Shown: positions 42,741 to 51,872, numbered from the stretch's first letter. The stretch is 64,000 nt of DNA from DTCV01 sp964641155 (GCA_964641155.1 CAZXJO010000001.1:325018-389017), one strand, 5' to 3'. Made by a program: numbers and translations. Notes: generated by a model not told the origin, from the letters alone.

Positions 42741-43478
42741 GTGGGAGGCTTGGCAGTCCTTAACGCGGTCTTGATGGCGGTCTCCGTTAACGTATTGCTG
42801 ATGACAGCATATTTCATCATATTCCTCAACACGGGTTTGGACGTGTATGAGGCCTCCTTACTAGCTCCCTTAGTTGTCTCGGCCTCAAACGTCCTGGGTA
42901 GGTTTAACCTCCCGGTTGGTGGGGTAATGCTAAGTAACGAATTGAGGAAGGCCAGTGTTATCAAATTGAATAGAGACTACCTCATTCAATCACTGAGGTT
43001 TAGAGCTGTCCGCAACATCTCCATCGAATTCAACTTAGGTGGTGCCTTGGTTCCCTTCATTATATCTTCGTCATTACTTATCAACTACGTGGCGTCTTAC
43101 GGCATAACTGCGCTGTCAGCTATCTTAGTACTCATAACATTTTCAACGTTGTTAATCAACAGGATTTCCGTAGTCATTAAGGGCTTAGGTTTGGCTGTCC
43201 CAGTAACCATTGCTTCATTGATGATATCCTCCCTCTGCCTGGTCTTCGAGACTATTGTTGGTGGTTATGAACCGTTGGGTACGGGCGTCTCGTACTTAGT
43301 GGCTTACGCATCGATCCTGTTGGGGGTCGACCTAATGAATTTGGGTAAGATAACACTCTACGATGCTAGGAAATTAATTATCGGTGGTTTGAGGGTCTAC
43401 GACGCCTTATCGCTGATGCCCGCTACATCAGTTATAATCACTCACTTAATTCGGACGGTTATTTACCCCCGCATCTGA
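42741..43478 (+). CDS. DUF1614 family membrane protein
   Basis: A 245-residue membrane protein with about seven helices. SASNVLGRFNLPVGGVML, ISIEFNLGGALVPFIISS and ASILLGVDLMNLGK ... GGLRVYDALSLMPAT are the three conserved patches of DUF1614 (the NIP-like, NxGGA and DGI-like motifs). Function unknown. It follows the VirB4-like gene by 90 bp on the same strand and may or may not be part of the filament operon. Confidence 0.7.
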   Translation: MGGLAVLNAVLMAVSVNVLLMTAYFIIFLNTGLDVYEASLLAPLVVSASNVLGRFNLPVGGVMLSNELRKASVIKLNRDYLIQSLRFRAVRNISIEFNLGGALVPFIISSSLLINYVASYGITALSAILVLITFSTLLINRISVVIKGLGLAVPVTIASLMISSLCLVFETIVGGYEPLGTGVSYLVAYASILLGVDLMNLGKITLYDARKLIIGGLRVYDALSLMPATSVIITHLIRTVIYPRI

Positions 43479-43485
43479 GCGAGCC

Positions 43486-43722
43486 CTAACTCGTAAGCAC
43501 CACAAGCAGTTCATGTTTCTTTAAAGTCGTCACAACGGTCTTAGAGAGCCTCACCACTTCCTCACCTTTTAAGCCCTCCACAATTACCTTAAACTCGTAA
43601 AATCCGGGGATTAACGTCGGAGGCGTGCTCACACCTTCAATAACGGTCTTAACCATTACATCGTCATGTGACCACACAACACTTAGCCCAACCCTGGCGT
43701 AGTCACCTCCGTAGCTTTCCAT
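43486..43722 (-). CDS. Small hypothetical protein, start uncertain
   Basis: A 78-residue beta-rich protein from ATG 43722 (ARVGLSVVWSHDDVMVKTVI, PGFYEFKVIVEGLKGEEVV). The same frame stays open about 31 codons further upstream with protein-like sequence (VIYTVRSESPEKVSLGINEL) but has no ATG, GTG or TTG there, so either the start is non-standard or the upstream part is untranslated. A TATA-like GTTTAAAG lies near 43796-43803 on the minus strand. No family recognised. Confidence 0.45.
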   Translation of the reverse strand: MESYGGDYARVGLSVVWSHDDVMVKTVIEGVSTPPTLIPGFYEFKVIVEGLKGEEVVRLSKTVVTTLKKHELLVVLTS

Positions 43723-43870
43723 TAGCTGTTTAATTAGTTCGTTGATGCCTAAGGAAACTTTTTCAGGGCTCTCAGACCTTACTGTGTAGATAACTTTAAA
43801 CGTTTTGAAACCCTAGGTAGTCTACAGATACGACGCTTAAAAACAATGTTAGGATGGAGATGAGGTCTGG

Positions 43871-44095
43871 ATGAACTATATAGTTTCCACTCCTTCAGAT
43901 GTGAAGAAACTAATGAAAGATCTCTCCAGCAAGTTAAAATGCGGAGAGAGAGTTGAGATAACCTTAACCAATGAGGAATTGATAGCTTTAGTCCCACCCG
44001 AAGCTATTTCCAGGGGGCTCTCAGTTGTTGACGCTTATGAGTTCGGAGGTAACATAATCGTAACTGTCGAGAACAGGTTCGTTAAGTGTAAGTAA
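43871..44095 (+). CDS. Small conserved hypothetical protein
   Basis: A 74-residue protein with an alpha-beta pattern (NYIVSTPSDVKKLMKDLSSK, GERVEITLTNEELIAL, GGNIIVTVENRF). Possibly a small nucleic-acid or ligand-binding fold; family not recognised. Lies 21 bp before the Lrp-type regulator and may share its transcript. Confidence 0.5.
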   Translation: MNYIVSTPSDVKKLMKDLSSKLKCGERVEITLTNEELIALVPPEAISRGLSVVDAYEFGGNIIVTVENRFVKCK

Positions 44096-44116
44096 GCGTT
44101 GTCGTTGGGGTAGGAC

Positions 44117-44599
44117 ATGTCTAAGAAGGCTGAGCACATCGACGAAGTTGACAGGTCGATATTGAGGTTACTGCTTAGCAATGGGAGGATCCCGTATAGG
44201 AGAATTGCTGATGAGTTGAACTTAAGTGAGTCGACGATCTACTTAAGGATTAGGAAATTGAGCAAGTTAGGCATTTTAAAGGGGTTCACCGTCAACGTAG
44301 ATTTAAGTAAGTTAGGGTTCATTGTAGTGGCCTACATACTGTTGAAGGTATCCCCCAAGAACTATGAGGACTCATTGAAGCGGATAGCTAATCACCCAGG
44401 AGTTGTTGAGGCCTACGAAGTATCAGGGGAGCATCAGGTGTTGGTTAAGGCCGTGGCAGCGGATAACAGAGAGCTAGCTAAGATAGTTGATGGCTTAGGC
44501 AGCATAGGCGGTTTGGTGGAGGTTAAGGTCTTATACGTCCTCAGAACATTGCGAACCCCACATGAAGCGGTTGAAATAATCTCGCAGTCCACGACCTAG
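44117..44599 (+). CDS. Lrp/AsnC family transcription regulator
   Basis: A 160-residue regulator: N-terminal helix-turn-helix (EVDRSILRLLLSNGRIPYRRIADELNLSESTIYLRIRKL cut to its core IADELNLSESTIYLRIRK), then a RAM ligand-binding domain (GFTVNVDLSKLGFIVVAYIL, HPGVVEAYEVSGEHQVLVK). Dimers or octamers bind DNA in response to an amino acid. Faces the methanopterin gene cluster convergently. Target unknown. Confidence 0.9.
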   Translation: MSKKAEHIDEVDRSILRLLLSNGRIPYRRIADELNLSESTIYLRIRKLSKLGILKGFTVNVDLSKLGFIVVAYILLKVSPKNYEDSLKRIANHPGVVEAYEVSGEHQVLVKAVAADNRELAKIVDGLGSIGGLVEVKVLYVLRTLRTPHEAVEIISQSTT

Positions 44600-44604
44600 G
44601 TAAC

Positions 44605-45495
44605 TCAACTTTTAAGTAGCTTTATCACGTACTCAGCTATTTTCTCACTAGGGTTTATCCCCGTAGCTGACATGAACCCCGACCACTGAGGTGCGGCATT
44701 AACCTCGAACATTACGAAACCACCATCAACTTCACCTATGTCGATCCCCGCATAGTGAAGTTTTAAAGCGTTAACCGCTTTAAGAGACATATCGATAACT
44801 TCATCGCTTAACCTCTCTATCTTCTCAGCCCGCGCACCTTGAGCTATGTTAGTTTTCCAACTACCGTTGGGTGCGTACCTGTAGTAGCCGCCTAACACCT
44901 CATCACCGACGACGAAGACCCTAATATCTCTACCGGGTTTAGGCACATACTTTTGGATGTATACTGGTTGGCCGTGTGTTAACCAAGTCTTAGCTATGGT
45001 GAAAACTATGTCAGGATCTGACGTTCTAACAGATCCGTACCCCATGCTACCCATCATAGGTTTAATAACTACATCACCCCACTTCCTACATATCTCAACC
45101 GCGGAGAACACCTCCTCAACTACAGCGGTGGGAGGTACCCCCACACCGGCTGACTTAAGGGCCATTATGGATGCGTACTTATCACGAGCCCTCAACATGG
45201 ACTCTATGGGATTGATGATTAAAGTTCCTGAGAGCTCCAGCTGTCTTATGATGTCGGCACGTCTGAAGACCTGTTCCAAGGTTGCTATGAAGCCCAGACT
45301 CCGTATGATCAACGCGTCCATAGGCTCCCCTACCTCGTTGCCGTACATGATCTTAATTCCATCATCGTCCATTATTGAGGCTAGCCTTGAAATCCTCAGA
45401 TATGAGCTCTCAACACCCCTCTTCATGAAGGCGAGCATTAACTGCCTAGAACTCAATGTCGGCACCGGGGAGTCATGAACTATACCAACCCTCAT
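44605..45495 (-). CDS. RimK-type ATP-grasp ligase, probably MptN-like
   Basis: A 296-residue ATP-grasp enzyme. VVIKPMMGSMGYGSVR and VYIQKYVPKPGRDIRVFVVG bind ATP; FVMFEVNAAPQWSGF carries metal ligands. RimK-like proteins add glutamate to an acid group; the neighbours MptG and MptE suggest that this one is the tetrahydromethanopterin:glutamate ligase (MptN type) or the coenzyme gamma-F420 type, adding glutamate to a pterin cofactor. LysX-type lysine-biosynthesis ligase is an alternative but no lys genes are near. Starts 53 bp after the mptG start region, on the same strand and downstream of it. Confidence 0.7.
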   Translation of the reverse strand: MRVGIVHDSPVPTLSSRQLMLAFMKRGVESSYLRISRLASIMDDDGIKIMYGNEVGEPMDALIIRSLGFIATLEQVFRRADIIRQLELSGTLIINPIESMLRARDKYASIMALKSAGVGVPPTAVVEEVFSAVEICRKWGDVVIKPMMGSMGYGSVRTSDPDIVFTIAKTWLTHGQPVYIQKYVPKPGRDIRVFVVGDEVLGGYYRYAPNGSWKTNIAQGARAEKIERLSDEVIDMSLKAVNALKLHYAGIDIGEVDGGFVMFEVNAAPQWSGFMSATGINPSEKIAEYVIKLLKS

Positions 45496-45548
45496 TTGAA
45501 GACCACCCCAACCACTTACTGATGCGGGTAGGCAGTTTAAATAAGTTC

Positions 45549-46520
45549 CTAAGCAACGTTCGCGTAGACTGAGACCTGGTGCCCTAACTTAGCTACGTTA
45601 GTGACCCATAACCTAACACTCAGCCCTTTCCTATCCGCAAAGCTCAATATCGATGATTTCACACTTAACGCGTTGGCGTATCTATTGGTGAAGCCGTAGA
45701 TTGCGGGTCCCCAACTGCTCTGACCAACACCCCTAATCCCCCCTTCCACCATTAAAGTCGCCAGCTCTTCACATACATCGTACGCGAATAAACCCCCTTG
45801 ATACTTACTGAAGTACTCCCCAGTCAACGCCTGTATGGTGGAGAGCGCTTTGGTGAATGTGTTGAAGTCCTTCAAGCTGAGGGACGTTAATAACATTACC
45901 AACTCCCTGTAGAGCGTATCCTGCTTCGGGAACGCCTCAGCCGCACTGATGATTTCAGCCTCCTCACCTTCGCTCAACCCCCTAACACCTTCAGGTAACG
46001 CCACGACCAAGTACCAATTATCCGGTACTTCATATACGTGGAGCAGTTTAGGGTACCTCGCAGATCTGTCCCTAACGTCTAAACCTGAGTCAACCACTAG
46101 ATTACCGTAGAAGAACGAGTAAATACCGACTCCCGAGATCTTCCTGCCGAGTAAGTCAATGATGCGTGTTAAATCAGGTTCCACACCCAAGTAGTTAGTA
46201 AGCGCTAAGTAAGTAGCCAATATGATTCTAGTCCTCGAGCCCAGCCCGACGTGGTGGCCTATAAGACCTCTTACCTCTATATCAGCTCCGCCCACCTTGA
46301 GCAACTTAGTTAAGGAGGTTACCAGATCCTCACACGGTTTGGTGGCACACCTAACCCTCAGCTCCGGACTACTGCGGACGAGCACCGTTATGTTGGGCTC
46401 CTCAACTGATACTCCTACGGAGCCGTACATGTATGGGTAGTCGTAGAACCTGTAGAAACCTAGGTGTAGTCTGAAGCCTGCCTTAACCTCTACCGCTAAG
46501 TCACTACCTCTCACAGGCAT
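45549..46520 (-). CDS. mptG: Beta-ribofuranosylaminobenzene 5'-phosphate synthase
   Basis: A 323-residue enzyme of the GHMP-kinase fold that condenses 4-hydroxybenzoate (or p-aminobenzoate) with PRPP in the first committed arm step of methanopterin synthesis. Family marks: RLHLGFYRF, HHVGLGSRTRIILATYLAL and GVGQSSWGPAIYGF. Presence in a non-methanogen indicates use of an H4MPT-like carrier. Second gene in a leftward set with mptE upstream and the RimK-like ligase downstream. Confidence 0.9.
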   Translation of the reverse strand: MPVRGSDLAVEVKAGFRLHLGFYRFYDYPYMYGSVGVSVEEPNITVLVRSSPELRVRCATKPCEDLVTSLTKLLKVGGADIEVRGLIGHHVGLGSRTRIILATYLALTNYLGVEPDLTRIIDLLGRKISGVGIYSFFYGNLVVDSGLDVRDRSARYPKLLHVYEVPDNWYLVVALPEGVRGLSEGEEAEIISAAEAFPKQDTLYRELVMLLTSLSLKDFNTFTKALSTIQALTGEYFSKYQGGLFAYDVCEELATLMVEGGIRGVGQSSWGPAIYGFTNRYANALSVKSSILSFADRKGLSVRLWVTNVAKLGHQVSVYANVA

Positions 46521-46597
46521 CTAGTCCTGCATCACCCTCAGCAGTTGATGTTCCTGCAGGGCTTAAATATGGTGATTCAGGTCGCGCTAAGTCCTGA

Positions 46598-47290
46598 TTA
46601 GCGGAGCTTTGACTCCAACTTCAGAAGGTTCAGTAACCTCTCAGCCCACTTAAACTTCCTCAACTTCGTCGGCGTTGCATGCGAGTCAGCCGCCATCGTC
46701 GGCTTAGAGTACTTACCCACTAACCCACTTCTCAAGTCAAATCCCACTAACTTTATGGTCCTAGCTCCGAAAAAGTTCGCTAGGTAAGCGGCTCTATCAC
46801 CGTCCGTGAAGCCCCCGTAAATCCTCAGCTTACCAACCTGAACACATTGGGTGGTGCCTAGCAAGCGACCCTCTATGGACGCCACGTAACGTAACAGCTT
46901 ATCTACGTTATCACCATGGGCATGAACCACGTAGACCACATCCTCGTACTTTAGGTCCTCAGGCCTCAACCCATCTAAGTCTGTTACCACTACATGTGGC
47001 CTGAAACCGGCTTCCAAGCAACACCTCATAGCCCCATCAGCTGCGATAAGGGCGTCGGGCTCAACATCCAAAGACATGAGCTCCTCAAGACATTTAGGCC
47101 CTGCACCAACTACGTAAACCTCTCCACCCCCTATCAATTCCTTGAGGTATCTCTCCACCTCGTAAATAACCTCTAACCCAGGGAGGAGCATGTTAAGGAT
47201 CTGTGATGCATGGTAATCATCTGAGTAGCTGAAGCCCATGTCCGAGCGTATGTAGTCATATATGTGGGACCACCTAACACTATCCCTCAA
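46598..47290 (-). CDS. mptE: 6-hydroxymethylpterin diphosphokinase (MptE type, DUF115)
   Basis: A 230-residue protein of the DUF115 family. VVGAGPKCLEELMSL, ALIAADGAMRCCLEAGFRPHVVVTDLDG and VYVVHAHGDNVDKLLRYV are its diagnostic stretches. It adds pyrophosphate to 6-hydroxymethyl-7,8-dihydropterin, the archaeal replacement of FolK. With mptG 78 bp downstream it gives both halves needed to build the pterin-arylamine core of tetrahydromethanopterin. Confidence 0.9.
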   Translation of the reverse strand: MRDSVRWSHIYDYIRSDMGFSYSDDYHASQILNMLLPGLEVIYEVERYLKELIGGGEVYVVGAGPKCLEELMSLDVEPDALIAADGAMRCCLEAGFRPHVVVTDLDGLRPEDLKYEDVVYVVHAHGDNVDKLLRYVASIEGRLLGTTQCVQVGKLRIYGGFTDGDRAAYLANFFGARTIKLVGFDLRSGLVGKYSKPTMAADSHATPTKLRKFKWAERLLNLLKLESKLR

Positions 47291-47382
47291 AACTGTTCCC
47301 TCAGCTGTTTTTACCAGACTTTACGAATTTATGGTACTTTTATAACTGGTTACGCCCTTCTGATAGTAGAGTGAGGTAGTAA

Positions 47383-48030
47383 ATGACGGATGAGTCCTGC
47401 GGACTGTTAGGACGGTACCTGAGGTACGGTCACCACGAATCCTTAGTAACCACTGTGGATATTGATGGACGCCCCAACGTTGCTCCTATGGGGGTTGAAT
47501 TAGCCGGGAATAACGTAATCTTAAAGCCCTACATAACTACGAGGACCTACGCCAACATAGTGAGGTCTGGAGAGGCTGTCGTGAACGTGACTTCCGACGC
47601 ATTGCTTTACTATTATGCCCTCTTCAATCCTGAGAGGATTAAGTACGGAAAATCGAGGTTGGTTAAGCCGCCTAGGGTTTTAGGGAACGTGGATCTGTAC
47701 GCGGAGTGCGCCGTCGTGGAGGTCACTCCACGCGGTGATGTAGGATTAACTTCGTTAAGGCCCCTATGTTGCCACAGGGGCAGCGGTAGTAAGCTGGCCT
47801 TCAGCAGAGCTAATTCCTCAGTTATTGAGGCCTTAGTCCACTACACTAAGCTCCTCCACTTCGTGAACACGGGTAACCTAGAAGAAGCCAGGCTTAGGTA
47901 CTCAGCCATTGAGGCCGCGCGCGGTATTGTCTTAAAGGTAGGTAATGAGGTGCTTAGAAAAGTCATTGATGATATATGGGTTAAGAGTTTGCAACTGGTT
48001 GGAGGGCATAGCCCGTTAGAGGGCTTTTGA
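47383..48030 (+). CDS. DUF447 family protein
   Basis: A 215-residue protein with a split-barrel flavin-reductase-like N-domain (HHESLVTTVDIDGRPNVAPMGVEL, TRTYANIVRSGEAVVNVT) and a helical C-part. DUF447 proteins recur in archaea and methylotrophs next to methanopterin genes and are thought to act in that pathway, although the step is not established. Divergent from mptE with a 92-bp gap that must hold both promoters (TATA-like near 47330-47345). Confidence 0.8.
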   Translation: MTDESCGLLGRYLRYGHHESLVTTVDIDGRPNVAPMGVELAGNNVILKPYITTRTYANIVRSGEAVVNVTSDALLYYYALFNPERIKYGKSRLVKPPRVLGNVDLYAECAVVEVTPRGDVGLTSLRPLCCHRGSGSKLAFSRANSSVIEALVHYTKLLHFVNTGNLEEARLRYSAIEAARGIVLKVGNEVLRKVIDDIWVKSLQLVGGHSPLEGF

Positions 48031-48040
48031 GGCGGCGGGT

Positions 48041-49741
48041 ATGCAGGCATTAATTCTGGGATTCCTGGTAGGGCTCCTGATGGGCTTCATAGACACGTAC
48101 GGGTACGCCATCACTGGGTACACAACCGCTGAGTTATCACCTATTACGTCATCAATAATCATCTACACCCTTTACCTACTCATTTTCAGGAGGAAGATAC
48201 CTCTGCTTGAACACTTCCTAGCAACCATAGTTGCTACAGGCTTCTCAATAACCACAACGATAACTTCAGGTATGTACATAACGTACACCATGCTTTCGAA
48301 GGTTTCAGAACCAACGCGGATCCGCCTCCCAAGCTGGACCTACTTCAAGGAATCCATGGACTTCAACACCTTTTTCTTCTACCTGTTTGCCACATCCGTA
48401 ACTGTTTCAGGTGTCTTAATAGCCTACGCCTTCCACAAGCACTTCATAGAAAGGGAAAAGCTTCCCTTCCCAATAGGCATAGCCCTGACGCTGGCGGTCT
48501 CCGTAGTTAGGCTCCTGAGGTCCAAGAACGTCATCATACCAGTGTTGGTTGGGTTTTTCCTGGAGTTACTTTACTTAGCCGCGGCACCACCAGCGATAGA
48601 CCTAACACCTATGACGCATTCTGTTTTTCCCGGAACATCATTGGCAATTTCGTTGGACTTCATGGTTTTATTAATAGCCCTCCTAATGCCCCTAAACACG
48701 TCGTTGGGTGTGGGTTTAGGTAACATAGCTATGTACACTATAGTGACGTCTTACCTGGTGTACTCGGGTCTGTTCAGGCCATTACCAGTTGCCACAGCTC
48801 AGGAGTTAGCCGTCTCGGCCTCACCGCTTACTGCTTCCATCCTGGTAGGCTCTATAATCACTGCCACAGCATTCTACACCCTTCATGAGCGTAGACTGTA
48901 CTCATCAACTATTAAGTACTTGATCATGTCTAAGTACGAGCTCAAGAGGTTGGCCGTAGCATTATTAATACTGGCGTCGACGTTAGTAACCCCCCTACTG
49001 ATCTATCCCGACATGCTTAACCCAGTAACAGCCTTATTAATGATTCTCTTAATCCCTCTTTACGTCTTCATAACTCTTATGACCATAAGGGCGACCGGTG
49101 AGACCGGAACTACCTCCCAATCAACCCTCCCCCTAGTAACGCTGACTTTATTCGGCTCCGGTTGCAGGGGGGCGGTTCCATACGTGTTCTTAGACCCTTA
49201 CACAGGTGTGCCGATGCCTCAATTCGTGGCGGGTACGTCTACGGCTATGGCTAAGTCAGCTAAGTTACTAGGTGTTGATGTTGAGCTTACGTCATACATC
49301 TTAGCTGCCTCCATGCTGTTGAGCGCGCCCATAACCCTCATGTACGGGCACCTACTCCTAAGCATATACGGTGTTGAGTCAGCTAAGTTCAACTTAGTCC
49401 GTTGGCTACCCACAGTCACTTGGATGAAGTCCATATATTCAGGTGATTTAAGCGCCTTCAGCCTTGAGGCGGTGTTGGTGGGTGTTGCGGTTTCGCTGAC
49501 TTTGGGGGTTCTATTCAGACTCACCAGGGTAGGTATATCGCTGTTCTCGGTAATGTTAGGCATAACGTTGACGCCGGATGTGGCCTTTCTCTTCATAATA
49601 GCAAGCTTGATCAAGTACCTAGCGTTAAGACTGGGTAGTGAGGTATATGAGTTCCTCCTAGTTAACGTTGCACTAGGGCTCGCCGGCTGCGGCATAGCGA
49701 TAGCCGCGCACACCTTACTAACAATGAGCTCGGTGATCTGA
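48041..49741 (+). CDS. OPT-family-like membrane transporter
   Basis: A 566-residue protein with about 14-15 membrane helices. EKLPFPIGIALTLAV and the ATGETGTTSQSTLPLV stretch resemble oligopeptide transporter (OPT) family signatures; FVAGTSTAMAKSAKLLGVD is also OPT-like. OPT proteins import peptides or metal-siderophore complexes using protons. The substrate is unknown. Start ATG 48041 lies 10 bp after the DUF447 stop, and the next gene begins 1 bp after its end, so it heads or joins a transport operon. Confidence 0.65.
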   Translation: MQALILGFLVGLLMGFIDTYGYAITGYTTAELSPITSSIIIYTLYLLIFRRKIPLLEHFLATIVATGFSITTTITSGMYITYTMLSKVSEPTRIRLPSWTYFKESMDFNTFFFYLFATSVTVSGVLIAYAFHKHFIEREKLPFPIGIALTLAVSVVRLLRSKNVIIPVLVGFFLELLYLAAAPPAIDLTPMTHSVFPGTSLAISLDFMVLLIALLMPLNTSLGVGLGNIAMYTIVTSYLVYSGLFRPLPVATAQELAVSASPLTASILVGSIITATAFYTLHERRLYSSTIKYLIMSKYELKRLAVALLILASTLVTPLLIYPDMLNPVTALLMILLIPLYVFITLMTIRATGETGTTSQSTLPLVTLTLFGSGCRGAVPYVFLDPYTGVPMPQFVAGTSTAMAKSAKLLGVDVELTSYILAASMLLSAPITLMYGHLLLSIYGVESAKFNLVRWLPTVTWMKSIYSGDLSAFSLEAVLVGVAVSLTLGVLFRLTRVGISLFSVMLGITLTPDVAFLFIIASLIKYLALRLGSEVYEFLLVNVALGLAGCGIAIAAHTLLTMSSVI

Positions 49742-49742
49742 G

Positions 49743-51329
49743 TTGTTGGAAATCATCGCACCGCTGGTTTATTTGTCTGTTCTCACGTTCATAGTGTACC
49801 ATGTCATCAAGGCGTTTAAGACCTCGCATCACGAGTTGAGGGAGGAAATCGCTGAACTCCGCAAAGACATTTCATCGAGGTTGGTGGTTACCTATAAGGT
49901 GGTTGCGGGATTCATACGTACCCCACTATTAATGCTGGCATTGCTCATGCTCTCAGCCTGCATGATGCTCTCCGCACTTTCCACCCACTACACCCTGGCC
50001 GTGAGCTCCAGGTGTGTTGGTGAGACTGGCATGCACGCCATCTACGTGGGGTTTAAAGAGCCGGTTCCAGTGAGCGAGGTTGATGAGTATTTGAAGGGGT
50101 TCGAGCATGCTGACGTCTACGTGAGGTACGTGCTCAATCGTAGGTTGGTGTTGAGTCTTGACGGGGAGGAGCTGCGGATATATGCCTTAGTTGGTTTACC
50201 GCCGTGTAAATCCGGAAGACTACTGGGTCTGAAAATTGACGACAGCACGCTCGTGGTAGGTGGTGACGAACCCCGCAGCTACGTATTGACACACATCGAC
50301 GTTAACTACACCTTAATCACTGTGAACCCAAAAACCCTGGAGGAAGTCACAATATTCTATAGGATACCTCTACTCCCTGTGGAGGCCTACTTAGGAACTA
50401 AGCCGGTGACTGTACCATCAGATAAGGTTTTGATTACAACCCCGTCCACCGCCTCAAAGCTAATTGGATTATCAGAAACAGTTACGACTGATTTAGTCAT
50501 AGAACTCACTGCTGACGGTTTAGAAGCCGCTGACCTGAAGTTGCTTAATGAATTAGCGAGCAGATATGGAGCCGTTGTTATGATTTTAAGGAACGATGTC
50601 CTCGAGACCTTAAGCGGTTATGGATTACCCACGACTGAGTCATTGACCTCAGCACTTATTTCAGCACTCATCTCCTCAATAATACTGTCAGCTACGTTCT
50701 CGGCCCTACAACCTAGGGTGAGGCAAGCGTACAGTAAGTTAAGCAGTATCGGTCTCCAACCTTGGAACTTCACAACCATTTTAACGATCTTCGTAGCGGC
50801 TCTCATCACCTCGGTGGGTGTTTCAATGATCGTTATGATCGATCGGTTGTTCGGCACGCATTCAGCTTTAAACTCATTTATAACTTTCATAGCCTCAGCC
50901 ACAACCTCCGTCGTGTTCGCCAGTAAGAAGGTGTTTAACGTAGGTGCTGTTGAAGCTGTCCCGGTACCGACGTCAACTAAGTTTAACTTGATAATTAGGG
51001 GGTCGAACGCGTGTGAGGTTCTAGGACGTGTTTCCGAATTACTCAGGGAGGAGGATTTCTTTGAACTTAAGGATCTGGACATGAGGTGTGAGCGTTCTGA
51101 GGGGTTCCTGCATGCTTCTTGCAGGTTTAAGGGTTCGTGGGGCATAGGTGTTGACCTGGACGTTTTTGTTGGTAAGTACGGGGATGACGGTGTGGAGTTG
51201 TCTTTTAACATATCCGCTTGGAGTGTTGAGGAACTCTCGGAGAAGCAGCTTGAAAGCGTTCTAAGACTCTTCCAATCTAAGATATTGGGTGGTGTTGAGG
51301 TGTGGGCCTCAGTCCAGGGTGCTTGGTAG
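49743..51329 (+). CDS. Membrane protein with FtsX/MacB-like layout
   Basis: A 528-residue protein: one membrane helix near residues 5-22, a coiled-coil-like charged stretch (HHELREEIAELRKDISSRL), a helix at about 60-85, a ~220-residue extracytoplasmic domain, then a group of three helices (SALISALISSIILSATFSAL, FTTILTIFVAALITSVGVSM, ITFIASATTSVVFA) and a cytoplasmic C-domain. This resembles ABC permeases of the MacB/FtsX class, and the ABC ATPase is encoded 0.6 kb downstream. TTG start, coupled to the OPT-like gene. Confidence 0.55.
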   Translation: MLEIIAPLVYLSVLTFIVYHVIKAFKTSHHELREEIAELRKDISSRLVVTYKVVAGFIRTPLLMLALLMLSACMMLSALSTHYTLAVSSRCVGETGMHAIYVGFKEPVPVSEVDEYLKGFEHADVYVRYVLNRRLVLSLDGEELRIYALVGLPPCKSGRLLGLKIDDSTLVVGGDEPRSYVLTHIDVNYTLITVNPKTLEEVTIFYRIPLLPVEAYLGTKPVTVPSDKVLITTPSTASKLIGLSETVTTDLVIELTADGLEAADLKLLNELASRYGAVVMILRNDVLETLSGYGLPTTESLTSALISALISSIILSATFSALQPRVRQAYSKLSSIGLQPWNFTTILTIFVAALITSVGVSMIVMIDRLFGTHSALNSFITFIASATTSVVFASKKVFNVGAVEAVPVPTSTKFNLIIRGSNACEVLGRVSELLREEDFFELKDLDMRCERSEGFLHASCRFKGSWGIGVDLDVFVGKYGDDGVELSFNISAWSVEELSEKQLESVLRLFQSKILGGVEVWASVQGAW

Positions 51330-51730
51330 CTGTTAAAGTCATGATTAGGGGTAGGGGGATTTACATATCATCAACTGTATCACTCTTACTGCTGTATTAT
51401 TCAGTATTCGTGAAAAACCCGCAGGTAATGGACCTACTCATCTTGATGAGCGTGTTAAATGTGTTGACAGCAGTCCTATCGGATTCCGATGGTCACAACA
51501 CCTTATTCTACACATTAAGGATTTCTGGGGCCAAGCCCTCAACCGTTACGGCCTACATAGTAACGGTATCCGTACTCGTATCCCTCATAAGTTCGGTACC
51601 GGTTGCGGTGGGAGGGGACTTCTTCAAGGAGTTACTGGTCTTAACCGTTGATGTCTCATCATCCGTAGCTCTCCTCCACTTAACTCACTTAAGGATTAAG
51701 AAGCACCTCACGTCACTTACCTCTTGGTAA
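51302..51730 (+). CDS. Small membrane protein of the ABC cluster
   Basis: A 142-residue protein with four membrane helices (YISSTVSLLLLYYSVFV, LLILMSVLNVLTAVL, YIVTVSVLVSLISSVPV, LLVLTVDVSSSVALL). TLRISGAKPSTVTAYIVTV is like the coupling loop of FtsX-type permeases (the RASGAKxxTV pattern), so this may be the second permease half. Overlaps the preceding gene by 28 bp. Confidence 0.55.
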   Translation: MGLSPGCLVAVKVMIRGRGIYISSTVSLLLLYYSVFVKNPQVMDLLILMSVLNVLTAVLSDSDGHNTLFYTLRISGAKPSTVTAYIVTVSVLVSLISSVPVAVGGDFFKELLVLTVDVSSSVALLHLTHLRIKKHLTSLTSW

Positions 51731-51821
51731 GTGGGGATATGAAGTTGCTTCTGTGTAACGTAAATTATTTGTCACTTAGGGTCTGTGCCCGGTTGGAGGT
51801 TAAGCCTGAATAAGTGCGGGT

Positions 51822-51872
51822 CGGTAAGTACCGGATTGGTGTGGGCTTCACCACTTCACGGCGGAAGCCCAC
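51822..51872 (+). other. Structured intergenic element with two hairpins
   Basis: In the 230 bp between permease and ATPase genes lie two close inverted repeats: CGGTA-AG-TACCG (51822-51833) and GTGGGCTTC (51841-51849) paired with GAAGCCCAC (51864-51872) across a 14-nt loop. This could be a regulatory leader, a small RNA or the end of an IS200/IS605 element, whose ends often fold into similar GAAGCCCAC-type hairpins. No gene is attached. Confidence 0.4.
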
